This document shows, in pieces, positions 20,037-28,608 of a DNA stretch of 64,000 nucleotides (position 1 is its first letter; every line of letters starts with the position of its first letter). The stretch lies in NCBI RefSeq assembly GCF_036227265.1, contig NZ_CP109446.1:3357001-3421000 (forward strand). Reading direction: 5' to 3'. This DNA is from Streptomyces sp. NBC_01476. GTDB lineage: Bacteria > Actinomycetota > Actinomycetes > Streptomycetales > Streptomycetaceae. The notes below the pieces were generated by a model that saw nothing but the letters and a program-made list of their open reading frames with translations, was not told the origin of the DNA and did no database searches. The position numbers and the translations under genes are program-made.

Positions 20037-21086
20037 TCAGGGGCGGTGGAAGGTGGCCTCGTCCGCGGCGGAGTGGCCGTGCCGCCAGCCCTCGGGGTCG
20101 CGGCCCTTGAGCCGGGAGGTGGTGGTCGAGGGGAAGAGGCGCTTGGTCTCGGTCCGCACCGCGAGGTCCCGCGATGCGAGGACGGGCAGCAGGCCGGGAG
20201 CGCCGTACCCGGCTGTCTCCTCGGCCGCGGCGGCGGTGAGGCGTTCACGGATCCGGGCGGCGTAGGCGATCAGGAAGGACTCGCGGAAGTCGCGGGAGCG
20301 GGAGGCGCCGCGGTGCAGGGCGCGGTCGGCCTGGACGAGCAGCGAGGTGTAGAGGAGTTCGACCGCGTCGAGGTCGGTGGCGTGGCCGACGACGGTGGAG
20401 AAGCCGAAGTCGGCGGACCAGACGGACTGGCAGCGGTTCGCCTCGGCGACGGCGTCCAGCAGCAGCGCCTTGGCGCCTTCGTAGGGGCGGTCCACGCCGA
20501 TCCGGCGGGCGCCGGGGCCGCCGGCCGATCCTCCGGCGACCAGTGCCTCGTCGATGCTGTGCCGGGCCATCAGGTGCTGGGCCTTCGCGGACAGCGCCTC
20601 GGCCTCCTCGGGGAAGCCGGTGGACTCCGCCTTGGCCAGCAGGGCGCGGATCCGCCCGAGCGCCTTGCTCTCCGTGTCCGTGCGGGGGGTGTCCCGCGGC
20701 GCGGCGAGCGCGGTGATCCGGGGCAGGCGCCCGTACAGGCACAGCACGTCGACGGCGAGGACGGCGGCGGAGAACCGGTCGAGCCGTTCGCGCGTGGCGA
20801 ACGCGGCGAGGTCGTCGGCGGTGCGGGGGGCGCCGCGGGCGCCGCCGGGGAGTGCGGTGGCGGCCCGGCGGTGCCGGGCGGTCAGCTCCCGGTCCACCAT
20901 CCGCAGCAGGTCCGGCTCGGCCCAGCCGCGGGCGGCGCACTCCCGCAGAACCCGCCGGGCGGTTTCCCCGGCGACCCCGCTCCACGCGTCGCCGCTGGCG
21001 GCGAGCACGGAGGCGGCTGTGTCGACCTCGGCCTCCGCGCCGCCTGCCGCGAGGGCCTTTCCGTACGCCGCGTCGAATGCGTCCAC
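20037..21086 (-). CDS. DUF2786 domain protein
   Basis: About 349 residues from GTG 21086 (GGGAG upstream, MDAFDAAYGKAL). The central DUF2786 core is KALGRIRALLAKAESTGF followed by EEAEALSAKAQHLMARHSI, a helical motif of unknown function found in actinobacterial and phage proteins. The C-terminal part has a DAVAEANRCQSVW segment, as in related proteins. No catalytic motif or membrane segment. Sequence upstream of GTG 21086 in the same frame is non-coding repeat DNA, so the longer frame is rejected. Confidence 0.8.
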   Translation of the reverse strand: MDAFDAAYGKALAAGGAEAEVDTAASVLAASGDAWSGVAGETARRVLRECAARGWAEPDLLRMVDRELTARHRRAATALPGGARGAPRTADDLAAFATRERLDRFSAAVLAVDVLCLYGRLPRITALAAPRDTPRTDTESKALGRIRALLAKAESTGFPEEAEALSAKAQHLMARHSIDEALVAGGSAGGPGARRIGVDRPYEGAKALLLDAVAEANRCQSVWSADFGFSTVVGHATDLDAVELLYTSLLVQADRALHRGASRSRDFRESFLIAYAARIRERLTAAAAEETAGYGAPGLLPVLASRDLAVRTETKRLFPSTTTSRLKGRDPEGWRHGHSAADEATFHRP

Positions 21087-21207
21087 GGACCCATTCTCCC
21101 GCCGGCCGGCCCGTGGCCCCCCGCCCTCCACCACGCGCAACCCCCTCCCGGCCGAACGGGCCCGGCCCGGGGGACTGCTCGTTCGTTGCCGGGTGCGGCC
21201 CCGTCTA

Positions 21208-21308
21208 TGGCTGGTCGCGCAGTTCCCCGCGCCCCTTCGGGGCTCGTGTCCGCTCGGGCAGAGGAACCTGCGCCCCGAAAGGGGCGCGAGGAACTGCGCG
21301 AGCAACCA
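21208..21308. repeat. Streptomyces-type dispersed palindromic repeat
   Basis: Left arm 21208-21235 and right arm 21281-21308 are inverted copies of about 28 nt with four mismatches; the shared core is TCGCGCAGTTCC. Inside are two smaller hairpins, GCCCC-TTC-GGGGC (21231-21243) and GCCCC-GAAA-GGGGC (21272-21285). Elements with this core are frequent in Streptomyces intergenic regions (from memory, not searched). It lies between two minus-strand genes and could stop or protect transcripts. Confidence 0.75.
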
Positions 21309-21349
21309 CAACGCGCCCCCACCCGGCACCGCACCCCCCGGGTGGGGGG

Positions 21350-22267
21350 TTAGCCCCGCAGGGACTCTCCCTGGGCCACTTCGATCGACCCGTGGAGCTG
21401 GTGAGCCGCCTCCACCGCACACCCCGCAGAAAGCGCAACGCAAGAGACAAGCACCGCCGAAATCACCCGCGGCGCCCGCACCCCCACCCGCGGCGGCGTG
21501 AGAAGCGCCGCCACCCGCCGCGGCACCGGCCCCGCCGTCGCCGAGAGCGCCGCCGCACTCGGCCGCGTCGCGGCCAGCGCCGCCCGCCCGATCGCCCGCG
21601 CCGCCACCCGCCGGTCACCGACCGCCGCCGCCGCGCTCTCGTCGGCCCAGCGCTCCAACGCGAAGGAGAGCGGCGAACTCAGCACCCGCAGCGCCGGATG
21701 GCACGCGCACGCCACCGCCAGCGCGGTCAGAAAAAGGTGATGGCGACCGGCGAGATGCGCCCGCTCATGCGCGAGCAGCGCCTCCCGCTCGGCCGGATCC
21801 AGCGCGCGCAGCATCCCGCTGGTGACCACGATCCGCCCGGGCCGCCCGGGCAGCGCGTACGCGTCCGCCACCGCGTCGGGCAGCACCGTCAGGTCACCCG
21901 CGGCCGTACCGGTCGCCGCGGCGGCCCGCCGGGCCCTGGCCGGTTCGACGACGTGCCGCCGCAAGGTGCGCAGCAGCGCGACCACGACCACCGCGAGCAG
22001 CCCGGCAGCCACGCAGGCCGCCGGTACGGTCACCTGGTCGCCGACCACCGGCAGGACCAGGTGGCCGAGCGCGGCGACCGGCGGCAGCCGGAGCGCTCCC
22101 GCCCCGGCCAGCAGCGCCAGCGCCGCCGTACTGCACGCGGCCAGCGCGCCCGCCGAGGCGGCGAGGAGCCACGCGGCGGCCCGCGGCGGCAGCGCCTCGG
22201 CCAGCCTGCGGGCGGCGGGAGCGGCCGGCAGCGGCAACAGCAGCGGCACCCAGACGATGAGGTTCAC
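21350..22267 (-). CDS. M56 (BlaR1-like) membrane metallopeptidase
   Basis: 305 residues. Several hydrophobic segments; zinc motif HERAH in LLAHERAHLAGRHH, followed by an ALERWADESAA segment carrying the likely third ligand. These membrane proteases usually cleave a partner BlaI/MecI repressor after a signal. No penicillin-binding sensor domain is attached, so the signal is unknown. GTG 22267 overlaps the stop of the small upstream ORF (GTGA), making a blaI-small ORF-M56 operon. Confidence 0.9.
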   Translation of the reverse strand: MNLIVWVPLLLPLPAAPAARRLAEALPPRAAAWLLAASAGALAACSTAALALLAGAGALRLPPVAALGHLVLPVVGDQVTVPAACVAAGLLAVVVVALLRTLRRHVVEPARARRAAAATGTAAGDLTVLPDAVADAYALPGRPGRIVVTSGMLRALDPAEREALLAHERAHLAGRHHLFLTALAVACACHPALRVLSSPLSFALERWADESAAAAVGDRRVAARAIGRAALAATRPSAAALSATAGPVPRRVAALLTPPRVGVRAPRVISAVLVSCVALSAGCAVEAAHQLHGSIEVAQGESLRG

Positions 22268-22491
22268 CCGGCCTCCCCCTCACACCGCACGCCCGCCCCG
22301 CCCCCGGAAAACTCCCGCACTCCCAGCGACGGGCCAACAAAGCCCGCCCCGCCCACCCAAGCCCCCGCGACCCGACCCCCGCCCCCGGAAAACTCCCGCG
22401 GCGACGGGCCGACGAAGCCACCCGCCCCACCCATCCAAGCCCCCGCGACCCGACCCCCGCCCCCGAAAAGCACCCGCACGCCCGCGGTCAT
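22264..22491 (-). CDS. Gly-rich 75-aa repeat ORF between blaI-like and M56 genes
   Basis: Not recognised. It starts with ATG overlapping the blaI-like stop (ATGA) and ends overlapping the M56 start (GTGA), so it is coupled on both sides. It is built from two and a half copies of a Gly/Val/Ala unit (FSGGGGRVAGAW, then GGAGFVGPS). It could be a real small protein, or a repeat expansion that keeps translation running from repressor to protease. Confidence 0.45.
   Translation of the reverse strand: MTAGVRVLFGGGGRVAGAWMGGAGGFVGPSPREFSGGGGRVAGAWVGGAGFVGPSLGVREFSGGGAGVRCEGEAG
22299..22477. repeat. 78-81-bp direct repeats inside the blaI-M56 operon
   Basis: Units begin CGCCCCCGGAAAACTCCCGC at 22299 and again at 22380 (period 81), with a truncated third copy (CGCCCCCGAAAAG) at 22458 (period 78). 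Both periods are multiples of three, so copies add or remove whole codons of the Gly-rich ORF. Confidence 0.85.
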
Positions 22492-22946
22492 GACGCCTCC
22501 CCCGTACCGCGCGGGGACGGGGCAGGGCGCGGGGGTGGGGGGACGTCCTCGGGGGGATCCGCCTCGCGCAGCAGCTCGCGGAGCACCGCCTCGTCGGACG
22601 GGTCGAGGCCGGAGACGAAGCGGGCCAGCACCGTACCGCGGTCGTCCGACGCGGACTTGTCGAGTTCGGTGCGCATCCGGCGGGCGGCGAGCCCCGGGGA
22701 GTCCTGGACCGGCAGATAGGCGTAGCCGCGCCCGGACCGGGTGCGGCTGACCGTGCCCTTCTCGTGCAGACGGGCGAGGATGGTGGTCACGGTGGTCCGC
22801 GCCAGATCGGTGCCGAGGTCGCGCTGGACGTCGGCCGGGGTGAGCGCGCGGCCGCCGGCCGCCCAGAGAGCGGCGAGCACGCTCGCCTCCAGTTCGCCCG
22901 CCGGACGGCGACCCGCGCCGCCGTCCGGCCCCGTAAGGTCCGGCAT
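22488..22946 (-). CDS. BlaI/MecI/CopY-type repressor
   Basis: 152 residues. A winged helix with the BlaI pattern: GELEASVLAALWAAGG, ALTPADVQRDLG, DLARTTVTTILARLHEKG, then a Tyr in RGYAYLP. The C-terminal dimer region is SDDRGTVLARFVSGLDPSDEAVL. ATG 22946 has GAAGG about 8 nt upstream. Two TACA/TGTA palindromes just upstream are its likely operators. The M56 protease encoded downstream is the expected inactivator. Confidence 0.93.
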   Translation of the reverse strand: MPDLTGPDGGAGRRPAGELEASVLAALWAAGGRALTPADVQRDLGTDLARTTVTTILARLHEKGTVSRTRSGRGYAYLPVQDSPGLAARRMRTELDKSASDDRGTVLARFVSGLDPSDEAVLRELLREADPPEDVPPPPRPAPSPRGTGEAS

Positions 22947-22971
22947 GGATCGCCCCTTCCCGCTCAGTCGC

Positions 22972-22985
22972 CTACAGTTCTGTAG
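22972..22985. promoter_or_regulatory. BlaI-type operator 1
   Basis: CTACAGTTCTGTAG: perfect 6-bp arms with a 2-nt centre, fitting the TACA-N-TGTA core bound by BlaI/MecI repressors. It lies 26 nt upstream of the blaI-like start, in the divergent region shared with the second DedA gene. Confidence 0.8.
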
Positions 22986-22988
22986 ACC

Positions 22989-23006
22989 GACTACACCACT
23001 GTAGTC
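22989..23006. promoter_or_regulatory. BlaI-type operator 2
   Basis: GACTACACCACTGTAGTC: perfect 7-bp arms with a CCAC centre, three bases from operator 1. The pair suggests cooperative binding; a repressor here could control the blaI-M56 operon and the divergent DedA gene together. Confidence 0.8.
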
Positions 23007-23060
23007 ATGCAGGGAGCCTCGCCGCGGCCCCTGGACCCATTATGAGAGGGCCTCACCGTC

Positions 23061-23750
23061 ATGCCCCTTCCGATGTTCGACCAGGCCGTGAACGTCCTGG
23101 ACGCGACCTCCCTGCTCTCCTCCTTCGGCGCCATCGGCATCGCGGTCGTGATGTTCGCCGAGACCGGTCTGCTGATCGGGTTCTTCCTGCCCGGCGACTC
23201 GCTGCTCTTCACCGCGGGCCTGCTGAGCGTCTCGGGCGCGTCCGACGTAGTGCACCTCTCGCTGTGGCAGGTGCTGATCGCGTCACTGGCGGGCGCGCTG
23301 CTCGGGGCGCAGGCCGGTTACCTGATCGGACGCAGGGGCGGAACGGCGCTGCTGGCCAGGAGCCGCAACCGCAAGCTGCACCAGGGCGCGGAGCGGGCGG
23401 CGGAACTGCTGGAGCGTTACGGCCACGCCAAGGCCGTCGTACTGGGCCGCTTCATCCCGGTGGTCCGCACGGTGCTCAACCCGCTGGCCGGCGCGCTGAA
23501 CGTGCCGGCCCGCACCTTCGCGCTCTGGCAGGTCATCGGCGGCGCGGTGTGGACGGTCGGCCTGGTGCTCGGCGGATACGCGCTCGGCTCGTCGATCCCG
23601 CACGTGGACACCTACCTGCTGCCGATCGTGGCGCTGATCGTCGTGGTGTCGCTGGCGCCGCTGGCCGTCGAGGTGTGGCGGGGCCGCAAGCAGGAACGGT
23701 CCGGCACGGAGCAGCCGGCGGAGCGGGAGCCGGCGCCCGAGCGGCTCTGA
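23061..23750 (+). CDS. DedA family membrane protein (second copy)
   Basis: 229 residues, start ATG 23061 with AGAGGG about 10 nt upstream. It shares the FAETGLLIGFFLPGDSLLF motif with the copy at 12799 and has GRFIPVVRTVLNPLAG in the second conserved region. About five hydrophobic segments and a charged tail. Divergent from the BlaI-like gene, with the two operators between them. BlaI control of a membrane-homeostasis gene is plausible but inferred. Confidence 0.93.
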   Translation: MPLPMFDQAVNVLDATSLLSSFGAIGIAVVMFAETGLLIGFFLPGDSLLFTAGLLSVSGASDVVHLSLWQVLIASLAGALLGAQAGYLIGRRGGTALLARSRNRKLHQGAERAAELLERYGHAKAVVLGRFIPVVRTVLNPLAGALNVPARTFALWQVIGGAVWTVGLVLGGYALGSSIPHVDTYLLPIVALIVVVSLAPLAVEVWRGRKQERSGTEQPAEREPAPERL

Positions 23751-23817
23751 GGGCCCCGGCTGCCCCCGGTCGGGCTTCGGTCGGCCCCCACGGCCGGCCC
23801 CCACGGCCGGGCGGCGG

Positions 23818-26800
23818 TCACCGCCGCGGATACCGCGCGTCGACCTCCGCCCGGCGGGCGGCCTGCTCCGCGGTCAGCGTCCCGCGCAGGGCGGCCAGCT
23901 GGAGCAGCGCGGCCTCCGCGCCGGAAGCGAGCGTCTGGGCCTGTGCCCGGTAGTGGTCGGTGACCACCGCGTCCGCCTCTGCCTGGTTCATCGCCGGGGT
24001 GATCCGGCCGGCGATCCGCGCCATGTCCCGGTACGACCCCTGGAGCAGGAACGGCGGCCCGGTCCTGGACTCGTCCGCCCGGGCGGCGGAGGCGATGTAG
24101 GCGGCGTTGACGGCGAGCAGGGTGCCGCGGGCGCGCAGCAGATGGCGCAGCACGGTGAGCACGCGGGTCCGGTCCCCGGCCGGGACGGGGTGTTGGAGGT
24201 CGTCCGGGCGGGCGGTGGGATCACCCTCGGCGAGCCGGATCAGGAGTTCCAGGTCGCCGCGGTCCCGGCCCGCCAGCGGGGCGAGGGTGTCGTTGGCGGT
24301 GAGCGCGTTCTCCAGATAGCTGAGGGCGAAGAGGTCCTCGCGGCCGGTGAGGACGTCGCCGAGGTTCCAGACGTCGGCCCGGCCGGCGAGCATGTCGGGG
24401 ACCCGGAAGAGCCGGCCCGACTCGGTGTACGGGTTGCCGGACATGCAGACGGCGAAGCGTTTGCCGCGCAGGTCGTAGGGGCCGCGGGCGCCCTCGATCC
24501 GGCGCTGGGCGTCGCAGAGCGGGATGAACTTCTGCAGCAGTTCAGGGGAGGTGTGCTGGATGTCGTCCAGGTGCAGCAGCACATTGGAGCCGAGGCTGAG
24601 CGCGAGGTCGATCTTCTCCAGTTCGCGGCGGGCGGCGGCGTCCGGGGCGCGGTCCGGGTCGAGCGAGGTGACCGAACCGCCGAGCGCCGGGCCGGAGACA
24701 CCGACCAGGGCCAGGCCGAGGCGGGCGGCGACGTATTCCATCAGCGAGGTCTTGCCGTATCCCGGGGGTGACATCAGCATCAACAGGCCCCCGGGGGCGC
24801 CGAACTGCTTGGCGAGGCTGTCGCCGACCAGCGGCAGGTACACCTCGTCGAGCAGCCGGTTGCGGACAAAGCCGCCGACCGGACGCGGGCGGTAGGCCGC
24901 CAGGCGCAGGCGGTCGCTCTCCGCGGCCACCAGGGCGGCGCGCTGCCGCTGGTAGGCGCGGTATGCGGGCACGTCGTGGTCGCGGAAGCGGCCGACCCGG
25001 GCGAGGAGTTCGTCCAGCCGGAGCGGCAACCGCCCGCCGGTGACGCGGGGGTGGGCGCCGAGCAGCCCGTCGACGGTCGTGGCGACCCGCGCCTCCGGCC
25101 GCCGGTAGCGCAGGAGTTGGGCGCCGCAGACCAGTCCGGCGACGGCTTCGGCGCGGTCGCCCGGGTCGGCCGGGAAGCCGCCCAGCCAGGCCGCGGCCAG
25201 TTGCCACCGGGCGCCCACGTCCGCCCCCAGCGCCTCCAGATCGGCGGCGAACTCCTTGTACGGCACCCCTTCGGGGCCGCCGAGCGCCGCGGTGAACTCC
25301 TCCCGGAGTGCCTCGGCGCCCGGCCCCACGACGAAGCCGGTCTCCCCGTCGGCGAGTTCGGCCACCAGGTAGGCGCCGACCGGTCCGCCGCTGGGCAGTC
25401 CGGCCCGGTCCAGATACGTCTCGGCCGCCGCGCTGATCTCCGCGGCGAGCGCGGCGGTCCCGGCGTGGCCCTGCCCGAGCGTGGCCGCCGCCCGGGCCAG
25501 TGAGCGGGCCCGCGTCCCCCAAAGGGCCCAGGCGGCCGGGTCCGCGCCGTAGGTCCAGAACACCTGGGCCGCCGCCCGCACCTCGGAGGGGTGCCGCAAC
25601 AACCCGGCCCCGGCGGCCAGTTCGGCCAGCGCGGCAAGGATGCGTACGGCGTCACGGTCGTGCACCCCGCGCTCGTACCCCTCGGCGGGGCGGGCCGCGA
25701 TCGCCTCCCGCACAACCTCGCTCAGCGACCCGCGGTCCACGGTCGCGCTCGCCGTTCCCTCCGCCGCGCCGTCCACGGTCCCGCGCACCGCGCCGTCCAG
25801 CAGCAGGCAGCCCGCCAGGTACTCCGCCCGGTAGAGGCCGGGCGACTCGGAGATCAACGGGCGGGACCAGAAGGGCCGGGTGGCGGCGAACTCCGCCTCC
25901 GCCACCGGGCGGAGGTAGTCCGTGCCGGTGACCGTGAAGGCCATCGCGTCGCCGTGGGGCACGAGGGCGAGGCCGAGCGGCTGCGGGTTGACGGCGAAGC
26001 GGTGGGCGCCCAGCCGGATGGCGGTGCCGCCGGCCTCGTAGAGGTCGAGGTGGTCGCGCAGGGTGCGGTCGGCGTCCTGGCGGGCGGCGGCGAGGGCCGC
26101 GGTGAGTTCCGCGGCGCGTGCGGCCTGCCCGAGCGCGCCCAGCTCGCCGGTCAGACGGCGGTGTTCGGCGACAAGGGGATCGGCGGCGAAGAAGGCGTTG
26201 ACGTCGTCGGGGGTGGCAAGGGCGGCGGCCCGGCGCCGGACGCTGTCAAGAACGCGAGCCGCGGACGCCGTCAACCGCTCGACGTGCTCGGCGCGTTGGT
26301 CGGCGAGCGCCTGCTTGCGGGTGGTGAGGACGTGGTGGATCTCCTCGCGCCGGGCGTCCAGCGCGGCGACGCGTTCCGGTGCGCCGGCGAACCGGGTGGT
26401 CAGGTTCTCCACCTGGACGAGCAGCCGGGCCAGTTCCTCCTCGCACCGCTCCGGTGAGTCCGCCGCGGCCGGCACCCCGGTGAGGTCCTGCGCCAACAAG
26501 GCGCTCTCCGCGGCGAATTCGGCCGCGGACTCGACGCCGAACAGCTCGCGCCGCCGGGTGTCGAGCACGGCCCGGGCATGGTTCACCGAGCCCAGGACGT
26601 CCGCGGCCAGTTCCAGGATCCGGGTCCGTACGGTGGCGTCGGCGATCCGCAGGGTGCCGGCGGTGCCGGTGACGGTGGTGAGGCCGGCGGCCTGCTCGTC
26701 CAGCGCGGCGGCCAGCGGCTCCGCGGCGGCGGAGGTGGTGATCTCGGCCGCCTCGGCGGCGGTGGCGGCGACCCGGGCCCGGTAGCCGTCGAAGGCGCGC

Positions 26801-28608
26801 TCGTCGGCGAAGCAGGCGGCGGCCCGGGCGGTCGCGGCCTCCGTCTCCCGGGCCAGCTCGGCCTCCAGGGCGTCGAGTCGGTCCTGGTCCGCGTGGCGCA
26901 CGTCCCGCAGCGTCACCAGCCGGCCGTGGGCGCGGCGCAGCTCGGTGAGCCGGGCCACCCAGGCGTCGGCGGGGTCGTCGTCGGACGCCTCGCCGCGGAT
27001 GCGCCGGCCCAGCGCGGTGACCGCCCGTGCGGCTTCTTCGACGGAGGCGGCCGCCCGGGCGGTGGCGTCCCGCACCCGGGCGTACTCCGCGAGCACCTGC
27101 CGTCCGGTGTCGCGGACCTCGGTGAGCGGGCCGGCGAGGTTCCCGGTGCCGGGGTCGGCGAGCCAGTGGTGGCGGTCCAGCACGCGTTCCGCGGCGGCGA
27201 CCAGCGCCTCGTGGACGGCCGCCGCCGGCTCGGGCGCCAGCGCGCTGCGGGCCACCGACAGGGCGTCGGCCACCGCCCGTACCAGGTCGGGGTTGCCGAT
27301 CCGTTCCAGCGGTCCGTCGCCGACCGGCTGGGCGGCGGCGCAGGTGTCGGCCAGGAAGGGGCTCCGCCAGCGCTGGAGGGTGTGCACGCGGGCGGGTTCC
27401 GCGCCGTCCGCCGGGCGCAGGACGAGCAGCGTGCCGTCCTCGTAGAGCGCGCAGCCCTGGACGTGCATCGGGGCTCCTGCCTCCTCACGGATCAGGTTGT
27501 ACGGCAGCAGCAGGCGCCCGCCGGCCGCGGCGTGGAAGACGTACAGCACGTCCTCACCGTTGGCCGACCGCACCAGCCGCTCGAACTCCAGCCCGCCGCC
27601 GAGGACTTCGACACCGAGGTCGAAGGTGCGGATGCCGCCGGCGGCGAGCGCGCAGCCGCCCGGGAAGACCACACCCTGCTCGTCGGGGAGCCGCAGGCAG
27701 ACCTGTGCGAGCGCGTCGATCCGCTCCACCCGCCCGGTACGGGTGTTGACCACGAAGTGGCGGTCGGTGTCCTCGTGGTAGGGCCGCACCCGCAGCAGCA
27801 CAAGCGGTCCGGCGACGGCGTACGCGGCCTGCGCGTCGGCGAGTGACTGCAGCGCGTCCTCGACCGGCTCCTCGTAACCGGTCTCGCCGGTGCGGATGCG
27901 CAGCGTCCCGCCGGTGGTGGTCAGTTGTACGGTGCCGCCGTCCGCGCCGGTCACCGCGATGTGCGGCCGCCGCCCGGGGACGACGTGCTCGCGGGCGACC
28001 GGCAGCCAGGTGACGACGCCGGCTCCCGGCGCCGGGTCCGCCTCCCGGCGCGCGCCCTCGTAGGAGCAGGCACCGTCCCGGCCGACCCGCCAGCCGAGCG
28101 CCCGGACGTCCGCCGGCGCGGGGCCGGTACGGAAGACGGCGAGCAGGCGGCCTTCCTCGACGCGCAGCCGCAGCACCCGGGTCTCGCGGTAGTAGCGGTA
28201 CAACTCACCGAAGTCGCGGACGAATTGGGGATCGTCCAGCAGGCCGTGCGGCTCCGGGAGGCCGGCGGCTCCTCCCGGCGCCGGCCGGAGCCGGAAGACG
28301 TCGGAGACGTCGGTGACCGCTGCCGGGTTGGCGGCGAAGAGCAGCCACGGGCCGACCGGCGCCACGTCGGCGGGCAGCGACGGCCGCTCGGTACGGAGCC
28401 GTTCGGTCCCGTCGAGCCGCAGCTGCGCCGACCCGAAGACCCGCTGCCGCTCCCGGTTCAGCGCCTCGGCCCGCTTCGCCAGCTCCCTGGCGGCGCCGCC
28501 CAGCCGGGCCCGCAGTACGTCGTAGACGTCCGCGTCCACTCGTACCTCCGGCTCACCCCCGGCGCCGCCCGGGGCGGGCGGCGCCGGGGTGTCGTGCTCG
28601 GCGGTCAC
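23818..28608 (-). CDS. Large coiled-coil AAA ATPase ('DNA repair ATPase' family)
   Basis: 1596 residues. The N-terminal half mixes beta-rich segments and long helices with heptad patterns (roughly 470-830). A C-terminal AAA module has Walker A SPPGYGKTSLMEY near 1281, Walker B LLHLDDIQ near 1345 and a sensor-like CMSGNPYTESG. Databases often call such proteins 'DNA repair ATPase', but I know of no direct proof. GTG 28608 overlaps the SPFH gene stop (GTGA). Last gene of the YqiJ-like/SPFH/ATPase operon, suggesting it acts with a flotillin-type membrane scaffold. Confidence 0.75.
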   Translation of the reverse strand: MTAEHDTPAPPAPGGAGGEPEVRVDADVYDVLRARLGGAARELAKRAEALNRERQRVFGSAQLRLDGTERLRTERPSLPADVAPVGPWLLFAANPAAVTDVSDVFRLRPAPGGAAGLPEPHGLLDDPQFVRDFGELYRYYRETRVLRLRVEEGRLLAVFRTGPAPADVRALGWRVGRDGACSYEGARREADPAPGAGVVTWLPVAREHVVPGRRPHIAVTGADGGTVQLTTTGGTLRIRTGETGYEEPVEDALQSLADAQAAYAVAGPLVLLRVRPYHEDTDRHFVVNTRTGRVERIDALAQVCLRLPDEQGVVFPGGCALAAGGIRTFDLGVEVLGGGLEFERLVRSANGEDVLYVFHAAAGGRLLLPYNLIREEAGAPMHVQGCALYEDGTLLVLRPADGAEPARVHTLQRWRSPFLADTCAAAQPVGDGPLERIGNPDLVRAVADALSVARSALAPEPAAAVHEALVAAAERVLDRHHWLADPGTGNLAGPLTEVRDTGRQVLAEYARVRDATARAAASVEEAARAVTALGRRIRGEASDDDPADAWVARLTELRRAHGRLVTLRDVRHADQDRLDALEAELARETEAATARAAACFADERAFDGYRARVAATAAEAAEITTSAAAEPLAAALDEQAAGLTTVTGTAGTLRIADATVRTRILELAADVLGSVNHARAVLDTRRRELFGVESAAEFAAESALLAQDLTGVPAAADSPERCEEELARLLVQVENLTTRFAGAPERVAALDARREEIHHVLTTRKQALADQRAEHVERLTASAARVLDSVRRRAAALATPDDVNAFFAADPLVAEHRRLTGELGALGQAARAAELTAALAAARQDADRTLRDHLDLYEAGGTAIRLGAHRFAVNPQPLGLALVPHGDAMAFTVTGTDYLRPVAEAEFAATRPFWSRPLISESPGLYRAEYLAGCLLLDGAVRGTVDGAAEGTASATVDRGSLSEVVREAIAARPAEGYERGVHDRDAVRILAALAELAAGAGLLRHPSEVRAAAQVFWTYGADPAAWALWGTRARSLARAAATLGQGHAGTAALAAEISAAAETYLDRAGLPSGGPVGAYLVAELADGETGFVVGPGAEALREEFTAALGGPEGVPYKEFAADLEALGADVGARWQLAAAWLGGFPADPGDRAEAVAGLVCGAQLLRYRRPEARVATTVDGLLGAHPRVTGGRLPLRLDELLARVGRFRDHDVPAYRAYQRQRAALVAAESDRLRLAAYRPRPVGGFVRNRLLDEVYLPLVGDSLAKQFGAPGGLLMLMSPPGYGKTSLMEYVAARLGLALVGVSGPALGGSVTSLDPDRAPDAAARRELEKIDLALSLGSNVLLHLDDIQHTSPELLQKFIPLCDAQRRIEGARGPYDLRGKRFAVCMSGNPYTESGRLFRVPDMLAGRADVWNLGDVLTGREDLFALSYLENALTANDTLAPLAGRDRGDLELLIRLAEGDPTARPDDLQHPVPAGDRTRVLTVLRHLLRARGTLLAVNAAYIASAARADESRTGPPFLLQGSYRDMARIAGRITPAMNQAEADAVVTDHYRAQAQTLASGAEAALLQLAALRGTLTAEQAARRAEVDARYPRR

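Noticed and set aside
22268..22490. Possible CRISPR-like repeats
   Set aside because: Repeats of about 80 bp with no spacer pattern and no cas genes.
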